Source: BOG-1112 sp964611335
GTDB lineage: Bacteria; Bdellovibrionota_B; Oligoflexia; Oligoflexales; Bog-1112
DNA length: 64,000 nt
Direction of reading: 5' to 3'
Assembly (NCBI GenBank): GCA_964611335.1
Contig: CAZSXR010000003.1
Coordinates: 310,001-374,000, forward strand
Shown here: in pieces, positions 9,109 to 17,849 of the stretch
Position numbering within the stretch: position 1 is the first letter of the stretch
Layout: each line of letters opens with the position of its first letter
Notes under the pieces: model-generated
The model's input: the letters and a program-made list of their open reading frames with translations, nothing else
The model's database searches: none
Told to the model about the DNA's origin: nothing
Position numbers and translations under genes: made by a program

Positions 9109-10358
9109 TGTATAACGAAGTTTCTAAACACTCTGCAATTGTTCAAAAATATGGAGGTACATCGGTAGGCAGTGTTGAACGTATCGCATCTGTCGCTGAA
9201 CGAGTTTCCAAGTATTATAATGAAGGGTACAGCAAACTTGCCATCGTCGTTAGTGCTATGTCGGGGGAAACGAACAGACTTGTAGAACTCGTGCATCAGG
9301 TAAACCCTCAGGCGAGAGAAAAAATCTACGATGTTGCTGTATCCGCAGGTGAGCAAGTCAGTGCTGCTCTGCTTGCAGCAGCGTTAGAAAAACGTGGAAT
9401 CCCTTCGGAACCTCTTCTTGCTTACAATGTAGGAATTTTTACAGACTCCTTTCATGCAAAAGCACGTATACGTTCCATTAAAACCGACAAAGTAGAAGAG
9501 TGTTGGGCAAGGGGGGTTGTTCCTATAATTGCAGGTTTTCAAGGTATTACGGAAGAACATGATTTGACGACACTCGGAAGAGGTGGCTCCGATACGAGTG
9601 CTGTTGCTATTGCGATTGCATTGAAAGCAAGTTTTTGTGAGATCAACACGGATGTAGATGGGGTTTATTCTGCAGACCCACGTTTAGTTCCAGAAGCGCA
9701 TTTGATACCAAAGATGGACTACGAAAGTGCGTTGGAAATGGCAGCTTTAGGTAGCAAAGTTTTACACAGTCGTTGTGTAGAAATCGCAGCAAAATATAAA
9801 ATGCCTATAGTTGTTCGTAACAGTTTTAAAGATTTTGATTCTCAAAGGACTTTTATTATGGATTTTGCATCTTCCAAAGATTTTCTGGAAGCACCTCTTG
9901 TTTCAGGAATTACACTCGATAAAAATGTTGTAAAAATTTCTTTAAAAAACCTACCTTCAACGATTTCTGCAATCACCGATCTTTTCGAAAAAATCGCAAA
10001 GGAAAATATAAACGTCGACATCATCGTACATAATGCTGATAAAGAAAGAACTTTGGGTTTTACAATTGGGAAGGAAGATCTTTCTAAAACTTGGAAAAGT
10101 TTGGAAGCTCTTAAGAAAGATCCAGATTTTAAAAATATGACTGTTGAAAGTGAAGAGGGTCTTGCAAAAATTTCTGCTGTAGGCTTGGGAATGCGAAGTT
10201 ATTCGGGGGTTGCAGCTAAAATATTTTCAGCTTTGGCTAAAGAAGGAATAACCATTCACATGATTTCTACTTCAGAAATCAAAGTATCTTGTGTTGTTTC
10301 GGAAGGTGAAGGGAAAAAAGCAAGTCAAGCGTTGCATGCTGCTTTTTTTGAAACTTAA
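9105..10358 (+). CDS. lysC: Aspartate kinase
   Basis: LysC phosphorylates aspartate and so commits carbon to lysine, diaminopimelate, threonine and methionine. The 417-residue protein is a monofunctional aspartokinase with the KYGGTSVG motif at K15-G22, TTLGRGGSDTSAVA in the kinase core, and two C-terminal ACT regulatory domains (LVSGITLDKNVVKIS and AVGLGMRSYSGVAAKIF). The ACT domains suggest feedback control by an end product such as lysine. Two adjacent ATGs (9105 and 9108) are both usable; the ribosome site GGAGAGGTG slightly favours the second. Its ATG overlaps the lysA stop. Confidence 0.95.
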   Translation: MMYNEVSKHSAIVQKYGGTSVGSVERIASVAERVSKYYNEGYSKLAIVVSAMSGETNRLVELVHQVNPQAREKIYDVAVSAGEQVSAALLAAALEKRGIPSEPLLAYNVGIFTDSFHAKARIRSIKTDKVEECWARGVVPIIAGFQGITEEHDLTTLGRGGSDTSAVAIAIALKASFCEINTDVDGVYSADPRLVPEAHLIPKMDYESALEMAALGSKVLHSRCVEIAAKYKMPIVVRNSFKDFDSQRTFIMDFASSKDFLEAPLVSGITLDKNVVKISLKNLPSTISAITDLFEKIAKENINVDIIVHNADKERTLGFTIGKEDLSKTWKSLEALKKDPDFKNMTVESEEGLAKISAVGLGMRSYSGVAAKIFSALAKEGITIHMISTSEIKVSCVVSEGEGKKASQALHAAFFET

Positions 10359-10359
10359 A

Positions 10360-11361
10360 ATGATAGAAAAATTAGCTTCACTATTTCATCCCTTATTATT
10401 GCGTCTCGATCCTGAGATTTCGCATCGTGTTGTGATGAGTCTTCTTCGTGTTTACAAAGATCTCCCCAATTTTTCATCAAGGGTAAATAACAAATATTCA
10501 AAAATTCTCAATCTCCCTTTCTCCACGCCTCTCGGCCTTGCTGCAGGTTTTGACAAAAATGCAGAGTGCTTACGCGCATGGGAAAAGCTTGGTTTCGGTT
10601 TTGTGGAAGTCGGCACCATCACAGCGCTTCCACAAATGGGGAACCCCAAACCTCGTATTTTTCGTGTTCCTGAGAAAAAAGTTCTTTTCAATCGAATGGG
10701 ATTTAACAACGACGGTTGTGTGGTCGTTGCCAAACGTATCGAAGCTCAGAGAAAAAAGCATACAATCAAAATCCCTATTGGAATCAATATAGGTAAATCG
10801 AAAGTTGTTTCGCTGGAAGACGCGGCTCAAGACTACAAAACGTCCTTTTGCACACTTGCAGATCTTTCTGATTACATAACGATCAATGTGTCGAGTCCTA
10901 ACACTCCAGGTTTACGAAATTTACAAAGTAGTGAATTATTAAAACCTCTGCTTGACACTCTCTGTTCTGAAAATGAAAAACGTATATACAAAAAACCATT
11001 GTTCATAAAACTGAGTCCCGATCTTTCATTGGATGAAATCTACTCTCTTATAGATTTATCTTTATCCTGCAAAATAGCGGGGCTTATTATTTCCAATACC
11101 AGCACAGATCTGAGTTTGGCGCCTGAAGTGGAAAAATTGGGAAATGGAGGTATTTCAGGATCCGTACTTTTTGAAAAAAGCACCAAGCTTCTGCAAGCTG
11201 TTTCAGATTATGTGAAGGGAAGATGTGTGTTGATAGGCAGTGGAGGTGTTATGAATGCGCAAGATGTTCAGGCAAAGCTGGATGCAGGTGCAAGTTTGGT
11301 ACAGGTTTACACCGGATTTGTTTATGGTGGTCCGAAGCTTATTGGGGATTTTGTTTTATGA
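10360..11361 (+). CDS. pyrD: Dihydroorotate dehydrogenase (quinone), class 2
   Basis: PyrD oxidises dihydroorotate to orotate in pyrimidine synthesis and passes electrons through FMN to membrane quinone. The frame opens at 10291, but ATG at 10360, two bases after the lysC stop codon begins its last base, gives the normal 333-residue length (E. coli 336). The N-terminal amphipathic helix (IEKLASLFHPLLLRLDPE) that binds the membrane marks class 2. PLGLAAGFDKNAE binds FMN, NVSSPNTPGLRNLQ holds the catalytic serine, and IGSGGVMNAQDV and YTGFVYGGP bind phosphate. Its 3' end overlaps a small antitoxin remnant on the other strand. Confidence 0.94.
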   Translation: MIEKLASLFHPLLLRLDPEISHRVVMSLLRVYKDLPNFSSRVNNKYSKILNLPFSTPLGLAAGFDKNAECLRAWEKLGFGFVEVGTITALPQMGNPKPRIFRVPEKKVLFNRMGFNNDGCVVVAKRIEAQRKKHTIKIPIGINIGKSKVVSLEDAAQDYKTSFCTLADLSDYITINVSSPNTPGLRNLQSSELLKPLLDTLCSENEKRIYKKPLFIKLSPDLSLDEIYSLIDLSLSCKIAGLIISNTSTDLSLAPEVEKLGNGGISGSVLFEKSTKLLQAVSDYVKGRCVLIGSGGVMNAQDVQAKLDAGASLVQVYTGFVYGGPKLIGDFVL

Positions 11362-11449
11362 TAGGGTGAAGACCCTTCGAAATAATGATCTCTTCTTGAA
11401 TAAGCTTCGACAAGTGTGTCTTTGCTTGGTGAATGCTTACAATTTTCAT
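11339..11449 (-). pseudogene. Truncated Phd/YefM-type antitoxin remnant
   Basis: A 36-codon frame reads MKIVSIHQAKTHLSKLIQ and then EEIIISKG before drifting to a stop. The opening closely follows the DNA-binding N-terminus of Phd/YefM antitoxins (pattern M-x-x-V-x-I-x-E/Q-A-K-x-x-L-S-x-L-I/L). A good AGGAG ribosome site lies six bases before the ATG, so the fragment may still be translated. Full-length members have about 80 residues and usually continue into GKPVA; here several codons appear missing between LIQ and EEIII, and the C-terminal toxin-binding part is absent. No toxin gene adjoins. The fragment overlaps the end of pyrD. Confidence 0.5.
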
Positions 11450-11459
11450 AGGTTCTCCT

Positions 11460-11489
11460 TAGTTCTTGACTAAGCTAAGTCAAGAACTA
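11460..11489. terminator. 12-bp inverted repeat between pyrD and the hydrolase gene
   Basis: TAGTTCTTGACT (11460-11471) and AGTCAAGAACTA (11478-11489) form a perfect 12-bp stem with a six-base loop. The right arm contains the stop codon of the minus-strand hydrolase gene. There is no convincing run of T on either side, so this is either a weak terminator shared by both strands or an RNA hairpin in front of the antitoxin remnant. Confidence 0.4.
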
Positions 11490-12328
11490 GGACATCTCAA
11501 AGTTTGCTTTGCAAGCCACTCCAATAATCTCCCTCTATATATACTATTCCTATCTCCAAAGGCAGCTGTGTGTCCCGCATCGGGTAAAGTCCACAACTCT
11601 TTATCCAATGAGGCAGATTCCTCATACAGCTCCTTCCCAAACTTATAAGGAACCACCTCATCTGCAGTACCATGTACAAAAAGAGTGGGAATACGAATCT
11701 TGTTTACAAAATAAATAGGACTCAAATTATCACTCACAAGAAAAGACAAGGGATATTGAAAAGGCCATGAAAGCCAGAAGCCATTCAATTTGTCTCTCGC
11801 TAGGCTTCTATAAGAAGAAAAGGAACTGTCGACAATCAAAGCACAAACACAAGAATTTTCACTTTGTGCAAGAGCAGGAATGCCAACAGCTCCTCCCAAA
11901 CTTTGAGCAAAAATAAAGACAGGTTTTTTACTGTATTTGCAAATACGTTCCATGAAGTACTTTGCATCACTCAGCAGACCTTCCTGAGTAGGCTCACCTT
12001 CCGAGCCTCCATAACCTCTGTAATCCGGTTCAAAAACCCTATACCCCGAAGCTGTTAGCCATGAAGCAAAAGGAAAATGGGCGGAACGATTTTGTGCATT
12101 GCCATGCAAATGCAAGACGGTTCCTAGCTGTTCTTTTTGGGGAAGAAGTTCGAGAACTTTCAGTTTCAATTTGTCAGGGCTCAGCCAAACTTGACTGCGG
12201 TATTCAAGATGATCTTTCTCTGGATCGTAATAAAATTTAGTATCAGGATAATAAAAAAGATGATTGCAAGAACTTAAAATTAAACTCAGAAGACTCAACT
12301 TAAAAATATTGCGATACACGAATTTCAT
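11480..12328 (-). CDS. Lipoprotein of the alpha/beta hydrolase fold
   Basis: A 282-residue enzyme with a lipoprotein signal (LILSSC, lipidated C21), so it should sit on the periplasmic face of a membrane. The fold is that of serine hydrolases related to Bem46/YfhR: oxyanion segment HLHGNAQN (74-80), nucleophile S143 in AQSLGG, acid D223 in HGTADEVVP and H253 in DAGHTAAF. The substrate cannot be told from sequence; an esterase or peptidase role is usual. Its start overlaps the end of the DUF4105 gene by 29 bases, so it is very likely translated from the same mRNA. Confidence 0.85.
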   Translation of the reverse strand: MKFVYRNIFKLSLLSLILSSCNHLFYYPDTKFYYDPEKDHLEYRSQVWLSPDKLKLKVLELLPQKEQLGTVLHLHGNAQNRSAHFPFASWLTASGYRVFEPDYRGYGGSEGEPTQEGLLSDAKYFMERICKYSKKPVFIFAQSLGGAVGIPALAQSENSCVCALIVDSSFSSYRSLARDKLNGFWLSWPFQYPLSFLVSDNLSPIYFVNKIRIPTLFVHGTADEVVPYKFGKELYEESASLDKELWTLPDAGHTAAFGDRNSIYRGRLLEWLAKQTLRCPSS

Positions 12329-14189
12329 AAGTTCTCAATTCATTCTTTTGTTCGTAAGAAAGATGCAGACGGAATTTTTGAACAAGGTCTACACTATAAG
12401 CCAAAGTGCTTGTCGAAATAAAAGCCTGATCACCATAATGACCTGCTAACGGAAGATAGTGTCGTGAAAACTCTCCTTGCAGTGCATCTTGTCCCATTAG
12501 ATAAGACCACAAACCTACTTTTCCACCGACTGCAGGTGCCCAATGTACAGCCCTGCTGGGTGTCTTATAGCCATCGACACGTGAACTCAGCAAAGCATAA
12601 AGCGTAGGTTTACGTTCCGCAAAAGGGTTTCCCGCAACACCATAAGCTCCTCGAAGACGTATCCCATAACAGTGTATGCAGGAAGGCTCTATAAAATCTT
12701 TGAAAGAAAGTTCAGCTTGCCATGAAGCATCTTTTTCAAAGGTATTGATAGGGCTCAAATTAAAAATATCAATGAATGTAGCTTTGTGTAAGCGCAGTCT
12801 TGGATCTCCTTCTTTATAATAGCGAACTTTGAAATCAAACATATTCAAGTTTGAAAAAAAGTGTCCTATGAGGGGATCTTCCAACTCGTGAAAAGAATAC
12901 CGTATACCTAACTCTCCAAAGCGATCATAAGTTCCTGCATTTATGCCTCCTACTCCGTAATGTATAGCTTCAGGTGAATGACCTAGATGGGGTTCTTCTT
13001 CCATTTTGATTTCGATGTTGCGAGTTTCCGAAGCGACAGGAATCTTGGACCTTAACAAAAGATAACGTCGTTTGTTCTCATACATAGGGCCTTTGGATTT
13101 CATCATCTGATCAGGATAGTGGTAGTCAAATTGAGCAAGGGCAAGGTCGAGTATATGCACACGCGTTTGATCCTCATAAGCAAGTACAGGCATTTCCGAA
13201 GCGCGTATGTCTATGATGTTTTTATAAATGGATTTTTCATCTTTAGTCAAATTTTGATATTCAGACCAAAATTGTTGACGCTTAGAAGCTCTGAAATGCA
13301 CCTTCTGAATGAAATTTGGACGCTTGTAAGCTGCTTTGATAGTTTCGATGGGGATCACATAAAAAGGGACAGATTTGATAAAATTGAAATCTTCGTTCAC
13401 TGCATCGAGTAAAGCAAGCAGGTAGTAAGAACAGTTTTTAGTTAAATAGTAATAAGGAAAATAAGCCTGATCGAGTTCCCATATAAGGTCCACAAGCTTT
13501 TCTCTATCTGCATCGCTGAGATTTAAAGTGTAAGACCATAAATCTCTAGATTCTATATCGTTGTATTCCCTTATTTTGAAATAATAAGGAAGAGCACTGA
13601 ATGTTCCGCTATATCCCCCAAACATACCTTTGATAGCATAGCTGATAGGGTCATCTGACTCGACTATAGCTCCAAAATTGATCGTGTAATCGAGAAGGTC
13701 GTCTTCCTTTTGTGCATTTCTCGTCAATCGTAAAAAGGTATGACCATAAGCGGAAGCGGGAGTGTTTAAATAATAAGAAGCAAAGACTATAGAAACACTT
13801 TGAGGAAACACCATATTTCTAAATTTATCATATTTCTCACAAGGAGTTTTAGAAATTGCAGAGTCTGAAATATGCAATTCCTGAAGTAACCACTTGCTTC
13901 GTGCAGGAAAGCGACAATATGTGGAACGGGAGGTCTCAGGGTTGAGGAGTTTTTCTAAAAGGCTTTGCATTTCCGATGCGAAGTCAGTGAATCCTTCCTC
14001 ATTTGCGAAAAAATCTCGAGTTTGAACCAAACTTTGATCGTTTTCCGCATAAAGGAAACGCTTCCACTGCGTGCGAGTATGCAAACCCTTACGGAGGGCT
14101 CTTTCTTTGTAAAGAAAAACCCCTCCGTTTGAAAAAGCGAAATTCGAAAACAGGACACAACAGAGAACAGAGAAAAGGAACTTCAGCAT
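12300..14189 (-). CDS. DUF4105-family exported protein
   Basis: A 629-residue protein with a signal peptide (residues 1-20). The central part, with ASAYGHTFLRLTRN, a second conserved block around ELDQAYFPYYYL and TKNCSYYLLALLDA, matches the DUF4105 family. Its conserved histidine (YGHTFLR) and cysteine (KNCSYYL) look like a cysteine-protease-like or amidase-like pair, but catalytic activity is inferred, not established. The C-terminal 230 residues are rich in aromatic, alternating segments and may form a beta-barrel-like or outer-membrane-associated region, ending SQYF. It lies in an operon downstream of a DUF3015 gene and upstream of the lipoprotein hydrolase. Confidence 0.85.
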   Translation of the reverse strand: MLKFLFSVLCCVLFSNFAFSNGGVFLYKERALRKGLHTRTQWKRFLYAENDQSLVQTRDFFANEEGFTDFASEMQSLLEKLLNPETSRSTYCRFPARSKWLLQELHISDSAISKTPCEKYDKFRNMVFPQSVSIVFASYYLNTPASAYGHTFLRLTRNAQKEDDLLDYTINFGAIVESDDPISYAIKGMFGGYSGTFSALPYYFKIREYNDIESRDLWSYTLNLSDADREKLVDLIWELDQAYFPYYYLTKNCSYYLLALLDAVNEDFNFIKSVPFYVIPIETIKAAYKRPNFIQKVHFRASKRQQFWSEYQNLTKDEKSIYKNIIDIRASEMPVLAYEDQTRVHILDLALAQFDYHYPDQMMKSKGPMYENKRRYLLLRSKIPVASETRNIEIKMEEEPHLGHSPEAIHYGVGGINAGTYDRFGELGIRYSFHELEDPLIGHFFSNLNMFDFKVRYYKEGDPRLRLHKATFIDIFNLSPINTFEKDASWQAELSFKDFIEPSCIHCYGIRLRGAYGVAGNPFAERKPTLYALLSSRVDGYKTPSRAVHWAPAVGGKVGLWSYLMGQDALQGEFSRHYLPLAGHYGDQAFISTSTLAYSVDLVQKFRLHLSYEQKNELRTYEIRVSQYF

Positions 14190-14209
14190 GGTATTTTTTT
14201 TCTAAAAGA

Positions 14210-14710
14210 TTAAATCTGACAGTGACCTTGTGCAGAGCTAACTATGTTTGATGTCAAATCTTCTGCAGAGATACCATTTACAAAAATGCTATCAAAATTC
14301 TCTTGTAAACTTCTATGAAATGCTGCGGAATTTTCACAGTTCAGCAGTGAAGAAAGACCTGCAAGTGTTTCTCCAGAGCCTTTAGCGGCATCATTTTCTA
14401 ATTGATTCTTATTGGTTTTGATAAAAGGAACTAATGCCATATGAGAACGTTGATCATCGCAGTTTGAAGTTCCTGACGAGATACCGAAAGTTTGGGTTCC
14501 AAAGGAACCATTCGTTGTAGCTGCAAAAATTTGTACCATCCCTTTCTTCTTACCAAAAATGATGGAACCTAATCCGCACCCTGCTGTACCGTAGCCTTGG
14601 CCGCTAAACTCATCATGTATACTTTTTTTATGCTCTGTGCGTTGCTGTTGGGCAAGTCCTGTGAGAGGCATCAGCAATGCAGCGCAAACGAAAAACTTAC
14701 GAAGATTCAT
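14210..14710 (-). CDS. DUF3015-family exported protein
   Basis: A 166-residue protein with a signal peptide (to GLAQ). The mature region has the DUF3015 hallmark GYGTAGCGLGSIIFGKKKG followed by QIFAATTNGSFGTQTFGISSGTSNC. An AGGAG ribosome site sits seven bases before the ATG. The gene leads the operon with the DUF4105 and hydrolase genes (20 bases to the next ATG). The function of the family is unknown; members are small envelope proteins, often in Bdellovibrio-like and related bacteria by my recollection. Confidence 0.82.
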   Translation of the reverse strand: MNLRKFFVCAALLMPLTGLAQQQRTEHKKSIHDEFSGQGYGTAGCGLGSIIFGKKKGMVQIFAATTNGSFGTQTFGISSGTSNCDDQRSHMALVPFIKTNKNQLENDAAKGSGETLAGLSSLLNCENSAAFHRSLQENFDSIFVNGISAEDLTSNIVSSAQGHCQI

Positions 14711-14867
14711 AAATGTCTCCTTAGGTGGAATGATTCAAAAAAATTATGAGCGACTCGCCCGCTTGACGCAAGGGAAAGGTAGTTGGCTGGATTTTTAAAA
14801 GGAACTTGCTCACTTCTTTTCGCAAAGTTATTCTCCGCCCAATTTCACCTAAGCATCTAGGAATAAA

Positions 14868-17126
14868 ATGAACGCGAAAATTCTAAGTCTCACTCTATCT
14901 TTCCTTCTCTTATTTGCAAAAACACCAGTCTATGCGCAGACAGAGTCTCATACGCCTAAGTACGAAATTCATCACATAGTTCCCCTCAGCAATTGTCTTC
15001 TCCTTACAGTATTAAGTAGAGATTCCTCATTGGGTTCACTGGGGGGGTGTTTTTTGGGTCTTGCTTTAGGGTATATCGATGAAGCTTTGATTCAAAACGG
15101 GATGATGTACGTAGGAAGTCCTATGCTTATTGGCTCTCAGGCTTTGGGTTCCTACTACGGTAAGCCTGCAGGGGCGTTAATGGGTCTTATGATGGCTCAA
15201 AATATTTTTGAACCCTTATCGACTATTCAATTTCTGAAAAAATCTTTTCATGCTGTCGTCCTTTGTAAAAGTCTTGGCTCTCTTGGTTTGGTTGTGTCTC
15301 CCGTCGTTTTAAATACACTTGTAGAAATCTATTTGACTCTTCCTGAACAGGAGCTTTCCTTTGTAAGCGAGATTCGTGATTTTTTCTCAAAATTTTTAGA
15401 AGAGGAAGATCTCAGACAGTCGGGCAGTCGACAGCTGATGAGTATACTTGCTTCGAGAGCCTTTTTAGTTTCTTTTAAAGACACTATATGGGCTTCCTTG
15501 TTTGAAATGAGATCGGTATTTCCAGATCATAAGGATGATCCTGCAAAAGTTTTTGAAAAAATATCTCAAAAAGCACTAGTCTCGCTCTCCTACGCTTCAA
15601 CATACCTTTTGATTGAAATGTTTTTTTCTAATGCACAGAATGCTCTTTATAACGAGCTTGTTTACAAGGTTCGTGAGCGTTTAGAGAAAAAATATTATAA
15701 AGATGAAAACCCTCTTGCTTTGTCTTTGATGAATCAAAGCCACTTGATTCTGCACATGGATGAGGATTTTGAAAGCTTAAGAACTCAAGGTTCCTCACTC
15801 CTTGTCAGTGAACTTGCAAACAAGATCGATATACTTCATAGTTCCAGTGTAATGCTCGCTAATAATGCATGGGATTATTATGGGGTCCTTTTAATCTATT
15901 CAAAAATTGTGGAAGAAGTGACGCACTCACTTGCGGAACTTTCTTCTCAGTACAAATCCGAAATGATGAGGTTGAACACCTTTCAGAATACGATTGCGAA
16001 AGAGAGTCTTGAAAATGCGGATCTTCTTGTCGTAAGTAGGAATCTTCCTGATCTTTATGAGAAAAAAAGGTTGTTAAATGAAGAAGTCCGTCAACTTTCT
16101 GATAATAAATTATATCTCGATACAGTTTTTAATGTTTGGAAAGGAGGCAAAGATTTTTTTGATAGCGTTTTTGCCAATCTCGTATTTGGGTGGAAATTTA
16201 AACACGGCAGCCTGCAATATGATCCCGCTCACAATATAGATGAAAGAGGGATTTTAGGTTCTGTGGGATGCACCTTTGCTTCTGCTATGTCTTGGGGATC
16301 TGCAAATGCGCCTCAGATAAGCAATGTCAAATTGGCGATTCAAAACATAGAAAACATTGATGAAAAATTAAACAGTGTAGAGACACTCTCATGTGACACC
16401 CTGAAACATGAATTTCAAATAGGTGACCACAGAGCCATAGAGTTCAAAGATGTTCATATTTATAGCAAGGATGGTATTCATTCTTTGAAAATTCCAGAAT
16501 TGAAAATTTCCGAGGGTTTTTATGCTGTCACAGGAGTATCGGGCTCTGGAAAATCAACTTTTTTAAGAAAAATTTTCGGAATGAAAAAAAACGAAGTGTG
16601 TGCGGAAGGAATGCTAACCTTTAGAGGTCCCACAGAAGACGATGTTTTTTTTGTAAGTCAGGATTTTTACTCGAATCCAAATTCTACTCTTTTTCAAATT
16701 CTAACCAAGAAGAGAAAAGAAGATTTAAGTGAAGAAGAATATGAGAAATTGAGATTGCGCATAGTGGAACTCTTCAAAGAAATTCGTATAGACGAATCTG
16801 TACATTTTGGCCGAGGTCTTGTCGAAGAATTGGAAACAGTTAAAGATTGGAAGTCTTCAACAGCTTTAAGTGGTGGGCAGCGTAAAAAAGTCTCGATTGT
16901 GTCTATGATCCTTTCTTTGGAAGCCAAAACTTCCAGTTTTATTATACTTGACGAAATTTTTGCGGGTTTAGATCCTTTAGAGTCTCTTCCTATAGTGAAA
17001 ACTATGCTGAAAAAGCATCTTAAAAATGCTGTAGTCCTGATGGTTGACCATGACGAAAAAGATTTCTTCGATAAAAAACTGAGTTTTGAACGAGGAACAG
17101 TGACCTTGACTCTCTCGGATTTATAG
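14868..17126 (+). CDS. BacA/YddA-like ABC protein with fused membrane and ATPase domains
   Basis: A 752-residue fusion of membrane and nucleotide-binding domains. It begins with a signal-like helix (to VYAQ), then several hydrophobic segments up to about residue 160 and near 235-255. The middle carries NQSHLILHMDEDFESL, which resembles the NPDQRI..D region of the SbmA/BacA/ABCD membrane domain. The C-terminal ATPase has Walker A GVSGSGKST (556-564), signature LSGGQ (667-671), Walker B with D695-E696 and an H-loop (VDHDEKD). Relatives import peptides, B12 or fatty acyl compounds. The substrate is unknown; a cleavable-looking signal at the start is unusual for this group. Confidence 0.75.
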   Translation: MNAKILSLTLSFLLLFAKTPVYAQTESHTPKYEIHHIVPLSNCLLLTVLSRDSSLGSLGGCFLGLALGYIDEALIQNGMMYVGSPMLIGSQALGSYYGKPAGALMGLMMAQNIFEPLSTIQFLKKSFHAVVLCKSLGSLGLVVSPVVLNTLVEIYLTLPEQELSFVSEIRDFFSKFLEEEDLRQSGSRQLMSILASRAFLVSFKDTIWASLFEMRSVFPDHKDDPAKVFEKISQKALVSLSYASTYLLIEMFFSNAQNALYNELVYKVRERLEKKYYKDENPLALSLMNQSHLILHMDEDFESLRTQGSSLLVSELANKIDILHSSSVMLANNAWDYYGVLLIYSKIVEEVTHSLAELSSQYKSEMMRLNTFQNTIAKESLENADLLVVSRNLPDLYEKKRLLNEEVRQLSDNKLYLDTVFNVWKGGKDFFDSVFANLVFGWKFKHGSLQYDPAHNIDERGILGSVGCTFASAMSWGSANAPQISNVKLAIQNIENIDEKLNSVETLSCDTLKHEFQIGDHRAIEFKDVHIYSKDGIHSLKIPELKISEGFYAVTGVSGSGKSTFLRKIFGMKKNEVCAEGMLTFRGPTEDDVFFVSQDFYSNPNSTLFQILTKKRKEDLSEEEYEKLRLRIVELFKEIRIDESVHFGRGLVEELETVKDWKSSTALSGGQRKKVSIVSMILSLEAKTSSFIILDEIFAGLDPLESLPIVKTMLKKHLKNAVVLMVDHDEKDFFDKKLSFERGTVTLTLSDL

Positions 17127-17227
17127 AGTTCGCCAATAGCCTTCTTTAAAAACACCTTGAGAAATACTTGACCCTAGAATTCTTGTGTGTAAGACTTTTT
17201 CCCTAAGTTACCAAATTTGTGAATGGA

Positions 17228-17264
17228 AAAACGGATTCTTACTTTGAGAGGGAATCTGTTTTTT
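17228..17264 (+). terminator. Rho-independent terminator after the ABC gene
   Basis: AAAACGGATTC (17228-17238) pairs with GAATCTGTTTT (17252-17262) through 11 base pairs including one G-U, with a 13-base loop, followed by a T-run. It lies about 100 bases after the ABC gene stop and separates it from the histidine-rich gene. The rest of the 314-base gap 17127-17440 shows no convincing gene; it probably holds the next promoter. Confidence 0.6.
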
Positions 17265-17440
17265 CAATTGGATTTGTATTTGTTTAAGAAGCAAAAAAGA
17301 AATGAAACATGTGATCATGACAAGTTAAAAAACGAAGGCGATCAATAATTTTCAAGATATGTTTGATTTCTGAAAAAAAAATGTTTAGATTCGAAACGTA
17401 GCTAATCAAATTAAGTTTTGTTTGAAAGAAAGGGTTTCCG

Positions 17441-17734
17441 ATGATCAGAAAGTCTCTACTCCTAAGTTCAGCGCTTTGTGGGTTGTTCACAGCTTCTTTA
17501 GGTCTAGCGCAAGGTGAAGCTGCACCTGCACCAGCACCAGCAATGGAGCAATCTGCACCAGCAGCAGATCATGGTATGAAAAAAGAAGAAGGACATCACA
17601 AACACAAACACAAACATTCTCATCACAAAAAAGACATGCATCACAAACACAAAAAAGCTGAGAAAAAAATGGAGCAACCAGCAGCGGCTCCAGAAGCGGC
17701 TCCAGCAACACCAGCTCCTACACCCGCTCAGTAA
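17441..17734 (+). CDS. Small exported histidine-rich protein
   Basis: A 97-residue protein with a signal peptide (to LGLAQ) and low-complexity mature chain. A proline/alanine-rich start (APAPAPAM) leads into a histidine-lysine block in residues about 44-70 (HHKHKHKHSHHKK), then another proline/alanine/glutamate-rich tail (APEAAPATPAPTPAQ). Such clusters bind nickel, copper or zinc well, so periplasmic metal storage or buffering is plausible, but the composition alone does not prove it. The AAAGAAAGG ribosome site lies just upstream, and a clean terminator follows, so the gene is a single-gene unit. Confidence 0.75.
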   Translation: MIRKSLLLSSALCGLFTASLGLAQGEAAPAPAPAMEQSAPAADHGMKKEEGHHKHKHKHSHHKKDMHHKHKKAEKKMEQPAAAPEAAPATPAPTPAQ

Positions 17735-17754
17735 TAACTGCGCACTTCAGAATG

Positions 17755-17782
17755 AAGCCTGACCTTTGTCAGGCTTTTTTTT
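17755..17782 (+). terminator. Rho-independent terminator of the histidine-rich gene
   Basis: AAGCCTGAC (17755-17763) and GTCAGGCTT (17768-17776) form a perfect 9-bp stem with a four-base loop, followed by TTTTTT. It ends the histidine-rich gene transcript 21 bases after its stop. Confidence 0.9.
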
Positions 17783-17849
17783 GTCCCCTTTATTTTCCCG
17801 TCATTTCGATATATGTATATTTCCAACTGAAACCCTATCGGATGATTAT

